DNA of 64,000 bases. Origin: Nocardia sp. NBC_01503. GTDB taxonomy: Bacteria > Actinomycetota > Actinomycetes > Mycobacteriales > Mycobacteriaceae. The notes beneath the pieces were generated by a model. The model was not told the DNA's origin, searched no databases, and saw only the letters and a list, made by a program, of their open reading frames with translations. The translations under genes and the position numbers were made by a program. Every line of letters begins with the position of its first letter. Positions within the stretch are counted from its first letter, which is position 1. Location: NCBI RefSeq assembly GCF_036327755.1, contig NZ_CP109596.1:3534001-3598000 (forward strand), given 5' to 3'. This document shows, piece by piece, positions 1-9,761 of this stretch.

Positions 1-1131
1 TGGCGGTTGGTGGCGCAGGTGCTCGAGCACTCCGGGGAGCTCTCCGATCGGATCGTCGGGCGGGCCCGCGCGGAGATGCCCGGCTATACCGCGCTGTCGG
101 TCGCGGACATCTCCCGGATGACGGTGGCCATGGTGGATCGCCTCATGGTCGCGCTGCGCGATGAGCGGCCGCTCACCGCCGAGGATCTGGCCGGACTCCG
201 TGAGTTCGGGGAAGTCCGTGCGCGGCAGGGTGTTTCGCTCTCGGATGTACAGAACGGCTGGCGGATCGCGCTGCGTGAGATGCTCGCCGATCTCACCGAC
301 TCCGCGCATCGGGCCCGGATCGCGGACCGCACCCTGCTGGCCCTGATCCATGATCTGCTCGATATCGTCGACCGGGCCACGCAGGCATTCAGCGGCGGTC
401 ATCGCGATGTCGAGATCGAGCTGGCCCGCCACGACCAGCAATCGCGCGCCGAGTTCGCGCGCGGACTACTGGTGGGCAACCTCGGCACCGGTGATATCCG
501 TGTGCAAGCACAGCGATACGGCCTCGATCCCGAGGGGGAGTACCGGGCACTGCGCGTGCGCGGCGACGATTCCGCAGCCACCGCGGACCTGCGCGAACTG
601 ATAACGCCCGGCGCGACCGCCGCCCGGGTCTTCGCCACCGCCATGGACGGCGATATCTGCGGATTTCTTTGTGGCACAGGCACTATCGAAACCGGCGGCA
701 CAATCGGCCTGGGTCCGGCCGTCCGCCTCGCCGAGCTACCGCGCTCCTTCCGCCTGGCCAGTCGCATGCTCGCCACCGCGCACCGCTACGCCATCACCGG
801 CCCCGCCGATCTGGATCGTCTGGGCCTGCTCCCCGCCATAGTCGCCGACACCGACCTCGGTGAAGAACTGGCGCGCCGCTACCTCGATCCCCTCGGCAGC
901 GGCGAACAAGCTCGCATAGTCATCGACACGATAGACCGCTACCTGCACTCCGGCATGCGCATCGAAGCCACCGCCGAACGACTTATAGTGCACCAGAACA
1001 CCGTTCGCTACCGCCTCGCGCGCTTCGAGGAGCTCACCGGCACCGACCTGCGCGCGCCCTACAGCGCCATGCGGGTGTGGTGGGCCATCCAGCACCGCAA
1101 AGCGAACCCGGTCGACCGCACCCGGGATTGA
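1..1131 (+). CDS. PucR/CdaR-family transcriptional regulator, 5' end cut by window
   Basis: The reading frame is open from the first base, so the true start probably lies upstream; the first in-window start-like codons are TTG at 7 and GTG at 10. The C-terminus (about the last 63 residues) is a PucR-type helix-turn-helix, with the stretch HQNTVRYRLARFEELTG typical of HTH_30. The central part matches the GGDEF-like linker of the family, and the N-terminal half is the helical sensor region. These proteins are cytoplasmic regulators of purine, sugar-acid or other catabolic genes. The effector and target cannot be read from this window. It converges on the hydrolase gene that ends at 1204. Confidence 0.85.
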   Translation, partial: WRLVAQVLEHSGELSDRIVGRARAEMPGYTALSVADISRMTVAMVDRLMVALRDERPLTAEDLAGLREFGEVRARQGVSLSDVQNGWRIALREMLADLTDSAHRARIADRTLLALIHDLLDIVDRATQAFSGGHRDVEIELARHDQQSRAEFARGLLVGNLGTGDIRVQAQRYGLDPEGEYRALRVRGDDSAATADLRELITPGATAARVFATAMDGDICGFLCGTGTIETGGTIGLGPAVRLAELPRSFRLASRMLATAHRYAITGPADLDRLGLLPAIVADTDLGEELARRYLDPLGSGEQARIVIDTIDRYLHSGMRIEATAERLIVHQNTVRYRLARFEELTGTDLRAPYSAMRVWWAIQHRKANPVDRTRD

Positions 1132-1203
1132 ATCGGGTCGGCCGGCCGCGTACCGACTGCTGTTGCGCCGCAGCGGATATGAGCGCCGTGACGGCGTTCG
1201 CGG

Positions 1204-2175
1204 TCAGCGCTCCGATCGGTCGGCGGCGAAGCCGTGTATCAGAGCACCCGTCACCTCGGTGTCCTCGAACATCGGGGTGTGGCCGACCCCGGCCAGTTCC
1301 TCGATCCGGACGCCCGGGACACGGCCGTAATCCTGGAACGAGGACGGTTGCCAGCGCTTGTCCCGCGATCCGAAGATCACCAGGATCGGCAGGCCGAGGT
1401 CGGTCAGCCGATCGGGCAGCTGTCGTGCGGTCAGATACGCATTGCCGCCATCGGAGGTCGCGGTGAAGGCGCGGTAGGTCATTCCCCGCACATCGGCCAC
1501 GATCTGCTCGGGGATGTGGACCTCGCGGGTGAAAGCACTGCTGAGGGCATCGCGGATCAGGCCATCGGTACGCAACTGCCAGGCCAGCTCGCCGATCACC
1601 GGCGTGAAGAGTAGTTTGCCGGCCGCGCTGTCACCGGCGAACGCGTCGACTCGCGGCCCGGTGTCCACCAGCGCGATGGCCTCGACCAGATCCCGGCGCT
1701 CCTCGGCCAGTGCGGTGGCGACCATACCGCCGGTGGAGTGCCCGACCAATGTCGCGCGTCGTACCCCGAGCTGATCCAGCGCCGCTCCGATTCGCCGTGC
1801 CTGCTCCGAAATGCCGTAGCCGTCAGTCGGTTTCGCCGAACTGCCGTGCCCGAGCAGATCGATCCGGATCACCCGCATATCCGACAGCGCGGGCAGGATC
1901 GGTTCCCACCAGGCCGTCGAACCGCCGAGCCCGTGGAGCAGCACTATGGCGGGCGCGCCCGCCGGACCGCTCTGCGCGATATGCAGATCTCCGCCCGGCA
2001 GGCGAACTATCTGATCACCGGACGCGTCGGCCGTGCTCCGGCAGACCGACACCGTATTCCCCGCCAGCAGCGCGAGGAGCAATGCGCTGGCGAAGAGCGC
2101 GATCCGCCACCTCCGTCGCCCGCGCTCGTTCTTGTGCTGAATGTGGTTGCGGCTGTGGATATCGTCGATTGGCAT
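1204..2175 (-). CDS. Membrane-anchored alpha/beta hydrolase
   Basis: A 323-residue alpha/beta-hydrolase. A basic N-terminus is followed by one hydrophobic segment (about residues 24-43) that would anchor or export it. The oxyanion loop HGLGG lies at about 81-85, the nucleophile elbow GHSTGG puts Ser near 147, and the acid (GSRD) and His (GVGHTPMF) stand near the C-terminus, so the triad is complete. I chose the ATG at 2175 (MPIDDIHS) because the upstream extension is unlike protein and runs into the terminator of katG. The substrate is unknown; an esterase, lipase or haloalkane-type hydrolase are all possible. Confidence 0.8.
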   Translation of the reverse strand: MPIDDIHSRNHIQHKNERGRRRWRIALFASALLLALLAGNTVSVCRSTADASGDQIVRLPGGDLHIAQSGPAGAPAIVLLHGLGGSTAWWEPILPALSDMRVIRIDLLGHGSSAKPTDGYGISEQARRIGAALDQLGVRRATLVGHSTGGMVATALAEERRDLVEAIALVDTGPRVDAFAGDSAAGKLLFTPVIGELAWQLRTDGLIRDALSSAFTREVHIPEQIVADVRGMTYRAFTATSDGGNAYLTARQLPDRLTDLGLPILVIFGSRDKRWQPSSFQDYGRVPGVRIEELAGVGHTPMFEDTEVTGALIHGFAADRSER

Positions 2176-2259
2176 GACGTTCACGTTCCATGCGGGCGGA
2201 CCGTCCTGTCTTGGAGAAATGTCAGGGTCCGTGACTGCGACGCGAACAGCGCCCGAAAA

Positions 2260-2298
2260 CGAAAGCACCGCAGACCTCGTGGGTCTGCGGTGCTTTCG
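2260..2298 (-). terminator. Rho-independent terminator of katG
   Basis: A perfect 17-bp inverted repeat (2260-2276 with 2282-2298, 5-nt loop) begins 12 bp past the katG stop. Read on the minus strand it is followed by a short T-rich stretch. It should end the furA-katG transcript and insulate the hydrolase gene downstream. Confidence 0.8.
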
Positions 2299-2310
2299 GG
2301 GAAACGGCTG

Positions 2311-4563
<2,253 letters not shown>

Positions 4564-5013
4564 TCAGGGGTGGGACGGCTGTGCCGTCGCCTGGGCGGTG
4601 GAGCAGTCGGGGCACAGGCCCCAGTAGATGACCTCGGCCTCGTCCAGGACGAAACCGTTGCCGCTCGAAGGGGCCAGGCAGGGTGCCTCGCCGACGGCGC
4701 AATCGACATCGGCGATGACGCCGCAGGAGCGGCAGACCACATGGTGGTGGTTGTCGCCGACGCGGGTCTCGTACCGCGCCACCGAGCCCATGGGCTGGAT
4801 GCGGCGCAGTAGACCGGCATCGGTCAGTGCCCGCAGCACGTCGTAGACGGCCTGGTGGGAGACGGTGCCGAGGGTTTCGCGTACGCGGCGCAGAATCGAA
4901 TCGGTATCGGAGTGGGGGTGGGCGTGCACAGCGGCGAGCACCGCAACTCGCGGCGCGGTCACCCGGAGGTCGACCTCGCGCAGCATGCGCCCGAAATCAG
5001 CTGCTGTGGACAC
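4564..5013 (-). CDS. furA: Fur-family peroxide/iron-responsive repressor FurA
   Basis: A 149-residue Fur/PerR-family winged-helix repressor. The N-terminal half holds the recognition helix region ([14 protein letters not shown]). The metal region [12 protein letters not shown] and a second CPDC pair supply the Cys and His ligands. The GTG at 5013 gives the usual FurA length; an ATG eight codons in is an alternative. In mycobacteria FurA represses its own gene and katG and is released by oxidation; the same role is inferred here from operon order. A palindrome lies just upstream. Confidence 0.93.
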   Translation of the reverse strand: MSTAADFGRMLREVDLRVTAPRVAVLAAVHAHPHSDTDSILRRVRETLGTVSHQAVYDVLRALTDAGLLRRIQPMGSVARYETRVGDNHHHVVCRSCGVIADVDCAVGEAPCLAPSSGNGFVLDEAEVIYWGLCPDCSTAQATAQPSHP

Positions 5014-5031
5014 GTTCCGAAGTATGACTCA

Positions 5032-5048
5032 TTCCAGTCTTCCTGGAA
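5032..5048. promoter_or_regulatory. Candidate FurA operator
   Basis: TTCCAG-TCTTC-CTGGAA is a perfect 6-bp inverted repeat with a 5-nt centre, in an AT-richer patch 18 to 35 bp upstream of the furA start. The position suits autoregulation of furA-katG by FurA. The half-site ATTCCA also occurs in the mycobacterial FurA box as I recall it. Confidence 0.55.
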
Positions 5049-5173
5049 AGGAAATCGGATAAAACGGGTGCTGAACGGGGGATATTCGAACCGCCGCGCC
5101 GATGGTGAGGAGAGTCTCCACCCACGGCGGGGCCCCTTGGGTACCGTGGAAGGCGGTCGCGATCGGCGGCCCA

Positions 5174-5213
5174 CTGGACGATCGTGACCGTACCCAGGAT
5201 CCGACAAGACGGT
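5174..5213 (+). promoter_or_regulatory. Guanidine-III riboswitch (ykkC-III/PRK class)
   Basis: This 40-nt stretch matches the compact guanidine-III aptamer. It contains the conserved GACGA, then CCGTACCC, then GACAAGACGG in order. CTGG (5174-5177) pairs with CCAG (5194-5197), and ACCGT (5187-5191) pairs with ACGGT (5209-5213), which makes the class's pseudoknot. The aptamer ends 7 nt before the Shine-Dalgarno GAAGGGA of gdx, so guanidinium would probably raise translation by freeing the ribosome site. The cognate gene, a guanidinium exporter, directly follows. Confidence 0.88.
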
Positions 5214-5237
5214 ATTCATCGAAGGGATACCTCTGTC

Positions 5238-5552
5238 ATGGCCTGGTTGATTCTCGTGATCTCCGGATTCCTCGAAGCCGTCTGGGCGACCGCGCTCGGC
5301 AAATCCGAAGGCTTCGGCAAACTCGTTCCGACCGTGGTGTTCGGGGTCGGTTTGGTGCTGTCCATGGGTGGGCTCGCCTATGCCATGCGCACCCTGCCCG
5401 TCGGCACCTCGTACGCGGTGTGGGTCGGCATCGGAGCGGTGCTGACCGTGGTCTACGCCATGCTCACCGGCGATGAGACCGCCTCGCTCTTGAAGATCGC
5501 CCTGCTGTTCCTGATCGTCGGCGGCGTGGTCGGTCTCAAGCTCGCGCACTGA
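5238..5552 (+). CDS. gdx: Guanidinium exporter, small multidrug resistance family (Gdx/SugE)
   Basis: A 104-residue four-helix SMR protein. Glu13 in the first helix (GFLEAVWA) is the conserved proton/substrate carboxylate, and GTSYAVWVGIGAV is the SMR signature. The Gdx subtype is favoured over EmrE-type multidrug pumps by the N-terminus (MAWLILVISGFLEAVWA), by the short C-terminus ending GVVGLKLA and by the guanidine riboswitch upstream. It acts in the plasma membrane as a dual-topology dimer exchanging guanidinium for protons. I chose ATG 5238 for the SMR N-terminus and its Shine-Dalgarno at 5221-5227. The end is 19 bp from the stop of the convergent cyclase gene. Confidence 0.92.
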   Translation: MAWLILVISGFLEAVWATALGKSEGFGKLVPTVVFGVGLVLSMGGLAYAMRTLPVGTSYAVWVGIGAVLTVVYAMLTGDETASLLKIALLFLIVGGVVGLKLAH

Positions 5553-5571
5553 ACCGCCCGGGATATCGGCG

Positions 5572-6672
5572 TCAGGCCGGTTCGGCGGAGGCGCGGCTGA
5601 TCAGCTCACCCACCACGACGCGGTCGCCACCGCTGGTCTTGGCCTGATACATGGCGCCGTCGGCGCACTGCACGAGCTCCTCGGGGGTCGGCCACGGGGT
5701 GCCGTCGCAGTCGGCCGGATCGAAGACCGCGATGCCGATGCTGACGGTCACCGGAATGATGTGATCGGCGGCCACGGCCTGGCGGAACGATTCGGCCGCG
5801 GCGCGGGCCTGCTCGGTCGAGAGGTTGCCCACCACGGTGAACTCCTCACCGCCCGAGCGGGCCGTCACCAGATCGGCGGTATCGCAGACCTGCAGCAGTT
5901 GGGCGGTGCGGATCAGCACCTCATCGCCCATGGAGTGCCCGAAGCGGTCGTTCACGGTCTTGAACTGATCCAGGTCCGCGATCATGACGCAGATCTCGGC
6001 CTCGTCCTTGGCCTCGAAGAGGCGGTTCAGCTGGAACTCCAGCCCGCGCCGATTCAACAGCTTGGTCAGCGGATCCGAAATCGATTCGGACTGCACCAGC
6101 CAGAACATGAACTGCAGCGAAGGCAGTGACAGCACCACCGCCGCCACCATGATCAGCACAATGGCCACGGCCAGATACGCGTCCCCGCCCGCGGACACCA
6201 TGCGCCAGGTCAGCACGGTCACCGAAAGCAGCGACCAAACCGCATGCGCCGCAAGCACCTTCGGCCCATGGAAGAAGGTGAGATAGCAGCCGGTGACCAC
6301 CAGCAGAATCGCCCCGAGCGAACCGTAGACCCGGTCCGAATCCTGTAGGCAACACGCGGTGATCGCGATATCGGCCGCGGCGAACAAGGCCAGCGATTCG
6401 GCGGTACTCGGCCAAGGCAGGAACCACCAGCGCAGCGCCCACAGCAGCGCACCGGTGATCACTATCCCGAAGATCGTCAATCCGAACGTATCGGTGGGAC
6501 CGGCCGCGGACAGCGCGGTCGTGATCCCGATGACGGCGAGCAGAATGCCGCCGGCCCCCACCGTCCAGCGCTGCCAGCGCAGCACCGAATGCGATGCCAG
6601 CACATGCGCCAGCCAGTGATGGTTACCGGTATCCCGCCACCACGATTTCAATAGATCAACGCTGCTACCCAT
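5572..6672 (-). CDS. Membrane diguanylate cyclase (GGDEF domain)
   Basis: A 366-residue protein with about six hydrophobic segments in the N-terminal half (about residues 35-195), then a GGDEF domain. The active site is SGGEEF, an accepted variant of GGDEF, and the upstream DPLTKLLNRRG and DLDQFKTVNDRFGHSMGD segments keep the metal and substrate residues, so c-di-GMP synthesis is likely. No EAL domain is present. No RxxD inhibitory site is obvious before the active site. The ATG at 6672 (MGSSVD) avoids a Cys/Arg-rich upstream extension that looks non-coding. The membrane part resembles no sensor domain I can name. Confidence 0.85.
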   Translation of the reverse strand: MGSSVDLLKSWWRDTGNHHWLAHVLASHSVLRWQRWTVGAGGILLAVIGITTALSAAGPTDTFGLTIFGIVITGALLWALRWWFLPWPSTAESLALFAAADIAITACCLQDSDRVYGSLGAILLVVTGCYLTFFHGPKVLAAHAVWSLLSVTVLTWRMVSAGGDAYLAVAIVLIMVAAVVLSLPSLQFMFWLVQSESISDPLTKLLNRRGLEFQLNRLFEAKDEAEICVMIADLDQFKTVNDRFGHSMGDEVLIRTAQLLQVCDTADLVTARSGGEEFTVVGNLSTEQARAAAESFRQAVAADHIIPVTVSIGIAVFDPADCDGTPWPTPEELVQCADGAMYQAKTSGGDRVVVGELISRASAEPA

Positions 6673-6979
6673 GGGCTCCGTTCGGCATCGGCAAACGAAT
6701 CGGCACACCCCGCAACTTTCGGGACCAGTGTAAGTGCGTCTTTCCAACCGGGGCGACAGGTAACCCCCACTCTGCGACGCTCACCACTGTGCGCACAACG
6801 AACCGGCTTCTCATTCGCGGCCCGCACCGCGCTCCATACCGGCCAGCACCGAGGATATTCGCGAGCGCTTCGCGACCGCTGAGATCAGGAATCCTTTCCC
6901 GGTGTGCGCACCGATTCCGCGACGAGTTTTTCGGCCGGGCGCGGTCCTACCGGGTAGAGAACTTTCTCGAGGAGAGGAC
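6673..6979. other. Intergenic region between divergent genes
   Basis: 307 bp separate the diguanylate cyclase start from the PEP-mutase remnant. A clear Shine-Dalgarno (GAGGAGAGG, 6969-6977) precedes the ATG at 6980, so the remnant kept its own translation signals and presumably a promoter. I see no repeat, RNA gene or further coding sequence. Confidence 0.6.
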
Positions 6980-7357
6980 ATGCCCGTGACCGACCTGAAG
7001 GCCCAAGCTCAAACCCTGCGTGAGCTGCACACCGGCGATATGTTGATACTCCCCGACGTCTGGGATGCCGCCAGCGCCGCGATCGTCGCCGAAGCCGGAT
7101 TCCCGGTGATCGCCACCGCCAGCAACGCCATCTCCGCCATGCTCGGCTACCCCGACGGCGAGGTCGCCCCCTGGCGGGAAATGTTCGCCGCCGCGGGCCG
7201 CAAAGCCCGCGCGGTATCGGTCCCGGTAACCGTGGACGCCGAAGCCGGATACGGTCTGTCCCCGACCGAACTCGTGGACCGCCTCCTGGATCTGGGCGCG
7301 GTCGGCTGCAAGGGAGCGAAGTTGGTATCACGCGTTCGGCGGTCTGTTCAGCGATGA
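6980..7357 (+). pseudogene. 5' remnant of an isocitrate lyase/PEP mutase family gene
   Basis: The first ~110 codons encode a normal N-terminus of an isocitrate lyase/phosphonomutase-family barrel: LILPDVWDAASAAIVAEAGFPVIATAS and VTVDAEAGYG (the Asp/Glu metal region). At LLDLGAVGC the family sequence would go on with about 140 more residues. Instead it breaks at about 7307-7314 and runs into an unrelated gene in another frame, ending with a nonsense tail at 7357. Full-length members are about 250-270 residues; this is 125. The product would lack most of the barrel and cannot be active. Confidence 0.8.
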
Positions 7358-7952
7358 GTTCAACATGTATATCGGGTTGGAAGCCTCGGCATGGCGGCTG
7401 ATCGTCTACCACGAGCAAGTCCCGGGGCTACTTCAAACGCGCGACTACGCGCGTTCTCTGATCGGCGCGTTCTATCGTGACGGTACGAGAGATGACATCG
7501 ATCGACGTGTCGAACTGCGAATGAAGCGGCAGCACATCGTCACTCGCAAATCGGCCCCGCTCGAACTGCAAGTCCTCCTACACGAGTCCGCATTGCATCG
7601 AGTGATCGGCGGCCGCATGGTCATGGCGGAACAGCTTCGGCACCTCGCGGAGATCAGCAAATTGCCGAACGTGACGGTGCGTATCAACCCGTATCGCGCC
7701 GGTATGGCGTGGGGAATCCTGCACGGGCAGTTCGTAATTCTCGACTTCGGGGTTGATTCGAAGGGCCGTCCGGTCGAACCACCGGTGGTGTATCTCGAAG
7801 GCGGACCGAGCAGCGATGTCTACCTCGAGAAGGCCGGTGAAGTACGGCGATACGATGAACTCGCGTCCACGATTCGGGGCACTTCGCTCACCGAAACCGA
7901 ATCTCGAAACCTGCTGCGGCAGGCCGCCAGGGAGTACGACCATGATCATTGA
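7314..7952 (+). pseudogene. 3' remnant of an Scr1-family (DUF5753) regulator gene
   Basis: From WYHAFGGLFSDEFN (codons from 7323) onward this is a DUF5753 effector domain of the Scr1/helix-turn-helix family: YIGLEASAWRL, VPGLLQTRDYAR, LPNVTVRINPYRAGM and the final segment are intact. The XRE-type DNA-binding domain that normally occupies the first ~70-90 residues is missing, replaced by the PEP-mutase fragment in a different frame. The first in-frame ATG is at 7365 (195 residues), so only a headless protein could be made. It overlaps the DUF397 start by 11 bp, the normal pairing of these families. Confidence 0.8.
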
Positions 7953-8142
7953 CCCGCTCCGCACACGCTGGTTCAAGAGCAGCTACAGCGAGTCCGGGGG
8001 ACAATGCGTGGAGATCGCATTCCTTCCGAATGGCTTTGTGGGTGTGCGGGATTCGAATCGCCCCGGTGCTGGCGCACTCGTTTTCGGTGCGGATGATTGG
8101 AGCGCCTTCACCGCTGCCGTCCGGGACGGCTGCTTCGGCTGA
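7942..8142 (+). CDS. DUF397 domain protein
   Basis: A 66-residue DUF397 protein: WFKSSYSESGGQCVEIAF, then VGVRDSNRPGAGALVFGADDWSAFTAAVRDG, the complete domain. It starts inside the 3' end of the Scr1 remnant (11-bp overlap), which implies translational coupling. In Streptomyces and other actinomycetes DUF397 proteins act with Scr1 regulators, some as toxin-antitoxin-like pairs. Here the partner has lost its DNA-binding domain, so the gene is probably an orphan with little or no expression. Confidence 0.85.
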   Translation: MIIDPLRTRWFKSSYSESGGQCVEIAFLPNGFVGVRDSNRPGAGALVFGADDWSAFTAAVRDGCFG

Positions 8143-8197
8143 CGGCGGGTTGGGCCCTGGGGCCCGCCGTCATGGTCGGCAGTCCGTCCGGTTGCTG

Positions 8198-8836
8198 TCA
8201 GGCGGCGTTCGCGTGGCGGATGATGATGTTGCCGTAGGAGTTTCGTGCGTGCACGTGCACGATGTCCTTGGTGGTGGGGGATACCGGCTGCAGTTGGTTC
8301 TGGACGCTGCCGTGCTGGGTGTTGGATTCCAGTTGGGCCGCGCTGCCGGGGGTGATGCCCACCTCCAGTTCACCCATGGAGGTCTCCAGGTGGAGGGTGC
8401 CTCGGGTGGCTTCGGCGATGCGGATATCGCCCTTGGAGGTTTTCGCGGTGACCGAACCGGTGGTGCGGCCGACTTCGATATCCCCGGCGGCAATTTCGAG
8501 GTCGCAGTCGCCGAGTTCGCCGGTGCTCGACAGGCGGCCCATACCGGCGGTGGCCCTGAGCTGTGAGCCGGTGGGGGCCTCGATGATCACCTCGATGGTC
8601 GGGTTGCCGCCGAAGGGGGTGTAGGTGCGCCAGCTCTTCGGCGTGACCACGCTCAGATGTCCTGCGGCGTAATCGATTCGGACCTGATCGGCGGCGCGCA
8701 CATCGTCCTTCTCGGACGGGTCGGCGGGGCGGACCGTGACGACAGTGTCGGTGCGGCCGGAGGCGATGACCTTGACCTCGCCGGAGGGGATGTCGGCGGT
8801 GATGGCGATCGGTCCCGGGGTCTGGAATGTGGGCAT
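8198..8836 (-). CDS. DUF4097-type beta-strand repeat protein
   Basis: A 212-residue protein without signal peptide or membrane segment. The sequence shows repeated short beta strands with alternating Gly/Asp turns (GELGDCDLEIAAGDIEVGRTTGSVTAKTSKGDIRIAEATRG), the pattern of the DUF4097/adhesin-like beta-helix family. No enzymatic motif is visible. ATG 8836 follows a good Shine-Dalgarno (GAAGGAG), and longer starts would run over the promoter. The gene has its own strong promoter with a palindrome in the spacer. Function is unknown; a cytoplasmic structural or binding role is all that can be said. Confidence 0.75.
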   Translation of the reverse strand: MPTFQTPGPIAITADIPSGEVKVIASGRTDTVVTVRPADPSEKDDVRAADQVRIDYAAGHLSVVTPKSWRTYTPFGGNPTIEVIIEAPTGSQLRATAGMGRLSSTGELGDCDLEIAAGDIEVGRTTGSVTAKTSKGDIRIAEATRGTLHLETSMGELEVGITPGSAAQLESNTQHGSVQNQLQPVSPTTKDIVHVHARNSYGNIIIRHANAA

Positions 8837-8906
8837 GGCTGTACTCCTTCGGTGCGTGAACCGGTTGAGAGGTGAAATCGGTGCGAACGTGAACCCGATG
8901 CCTCTG

Positions 8907-8935
8907 ACTATATGTAGAAGTATACGTATATGCAA
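8907..8935 (-). promoter_or_regulatory. Sigma70-type promoter with operator in its spacer
   Basis: On the minus strand TTGCAT (8935-8930) and TATAGT (8912-8907) are separated by exactly 17 bp, a near-consensus -35/-10 pair. Transcription would start near 8900, about 65 nt before the ATG at 8836. The spacer holds the perfect palindrome TATACGTATA (8921-8930), and TATATG occurs twice 18 bp apart (8909, 8927). This looks like a repressor or MerR-like site. The remaining intergenic DNA from 8941 to 9173 has only a small hairpin (9117-9131) past the TetR remnant. Confidence 0.65.
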
Positions 8936-9173
8936 GGGCATCCCGGCAGCTCTCGAATCCGTGCCGATTTCAAGAACCGGGGACGCGGTCTACCCCAGCT
9001 ACTTCGGTACCGCCGATAGCGCTGGTGCCCCGGCCCGCTTCGCCCCCCGGCCAACTGCTCCCGGTCGACGCGTTTCAACCCCCCACTCCGGCTCTGGCAG
9101 CCCCGACACTCGATGCCCCCGATCTTCGGGGCCTCCGGAGTGAATCCTGGTGGCCCGCGATTGATCTTGCCGA

Positions 9174-9761
9174 TCAGCTCGAGATGCGGGCTTCGATGCC
9201 GTCGAGGAGGAAATCGAGGCCGGTGCGGAAGGTTCGGTCGGCATCCAGGTGTGGTCCATCGTGGACGACCCGTGCCAGCGCGGGAAAGCGGCCGGTGGCG
9301 AAGGTTCGCTGTAGACAGGGACCGAAGGCGGCCTGCCGCTGCTCCTCTTCCATCCCGGAGACCCGCTCGGCGCGGCGCTCGGTGATCTCCCGACGCACCG
9401 CGCCGATCACATACGCATTGACCGCGGCCCCCGCCGGTACGACGGTGTTCAGGTCGACGTCTCCCATCACGGCCAGCACCGCCTCCCCGCTGGCCAGCGT
9501 GTTCGGTCCGAGCTGAGGCCGTCCGCCGATCAGGTCTGCGAGCCATTCGTGCTGGTGGGCGGCGTGCCGAGTGGCTTCGGCGAAGGAGTGCAACACTTCT
9601 CGCCACCCGTTTCCCGTCGGCTGGATCTCCGCGTGGACCGTATCGACCATCAGGTCGAGTAGTTCCTCCTTGGTGGCGATATAGCCGTACAACCGCATCG
9701 GCCCGACATCGAGCACCGCGGCGACCTTGCACAGCGATACCGCGTCCAGCCCGTCCGCATC
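9174..9761 (-). pseudogene. TetR/AcrR regulator remnant lacking its N-terminus
   Basis: Family sequence starts at DADGLDAVSLCKVAAVLDVGPMRLYGYIATKEELLDLM, i.e. after helix 1 of the DNA-binding domain, and continues through a complete TetR C-terminal domain to the stop at 9174. No start codon lies before this region except in sequence that belongs to the adjacent monooxygenase on the other strand. The first usable codon, GTG at 9716, falls inside the DNA-binding domain. About 20-25 N-terminal residues are missing. It was probably the divergent repressor of the neighbouring monooxygenase. Confidence 0.78.
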
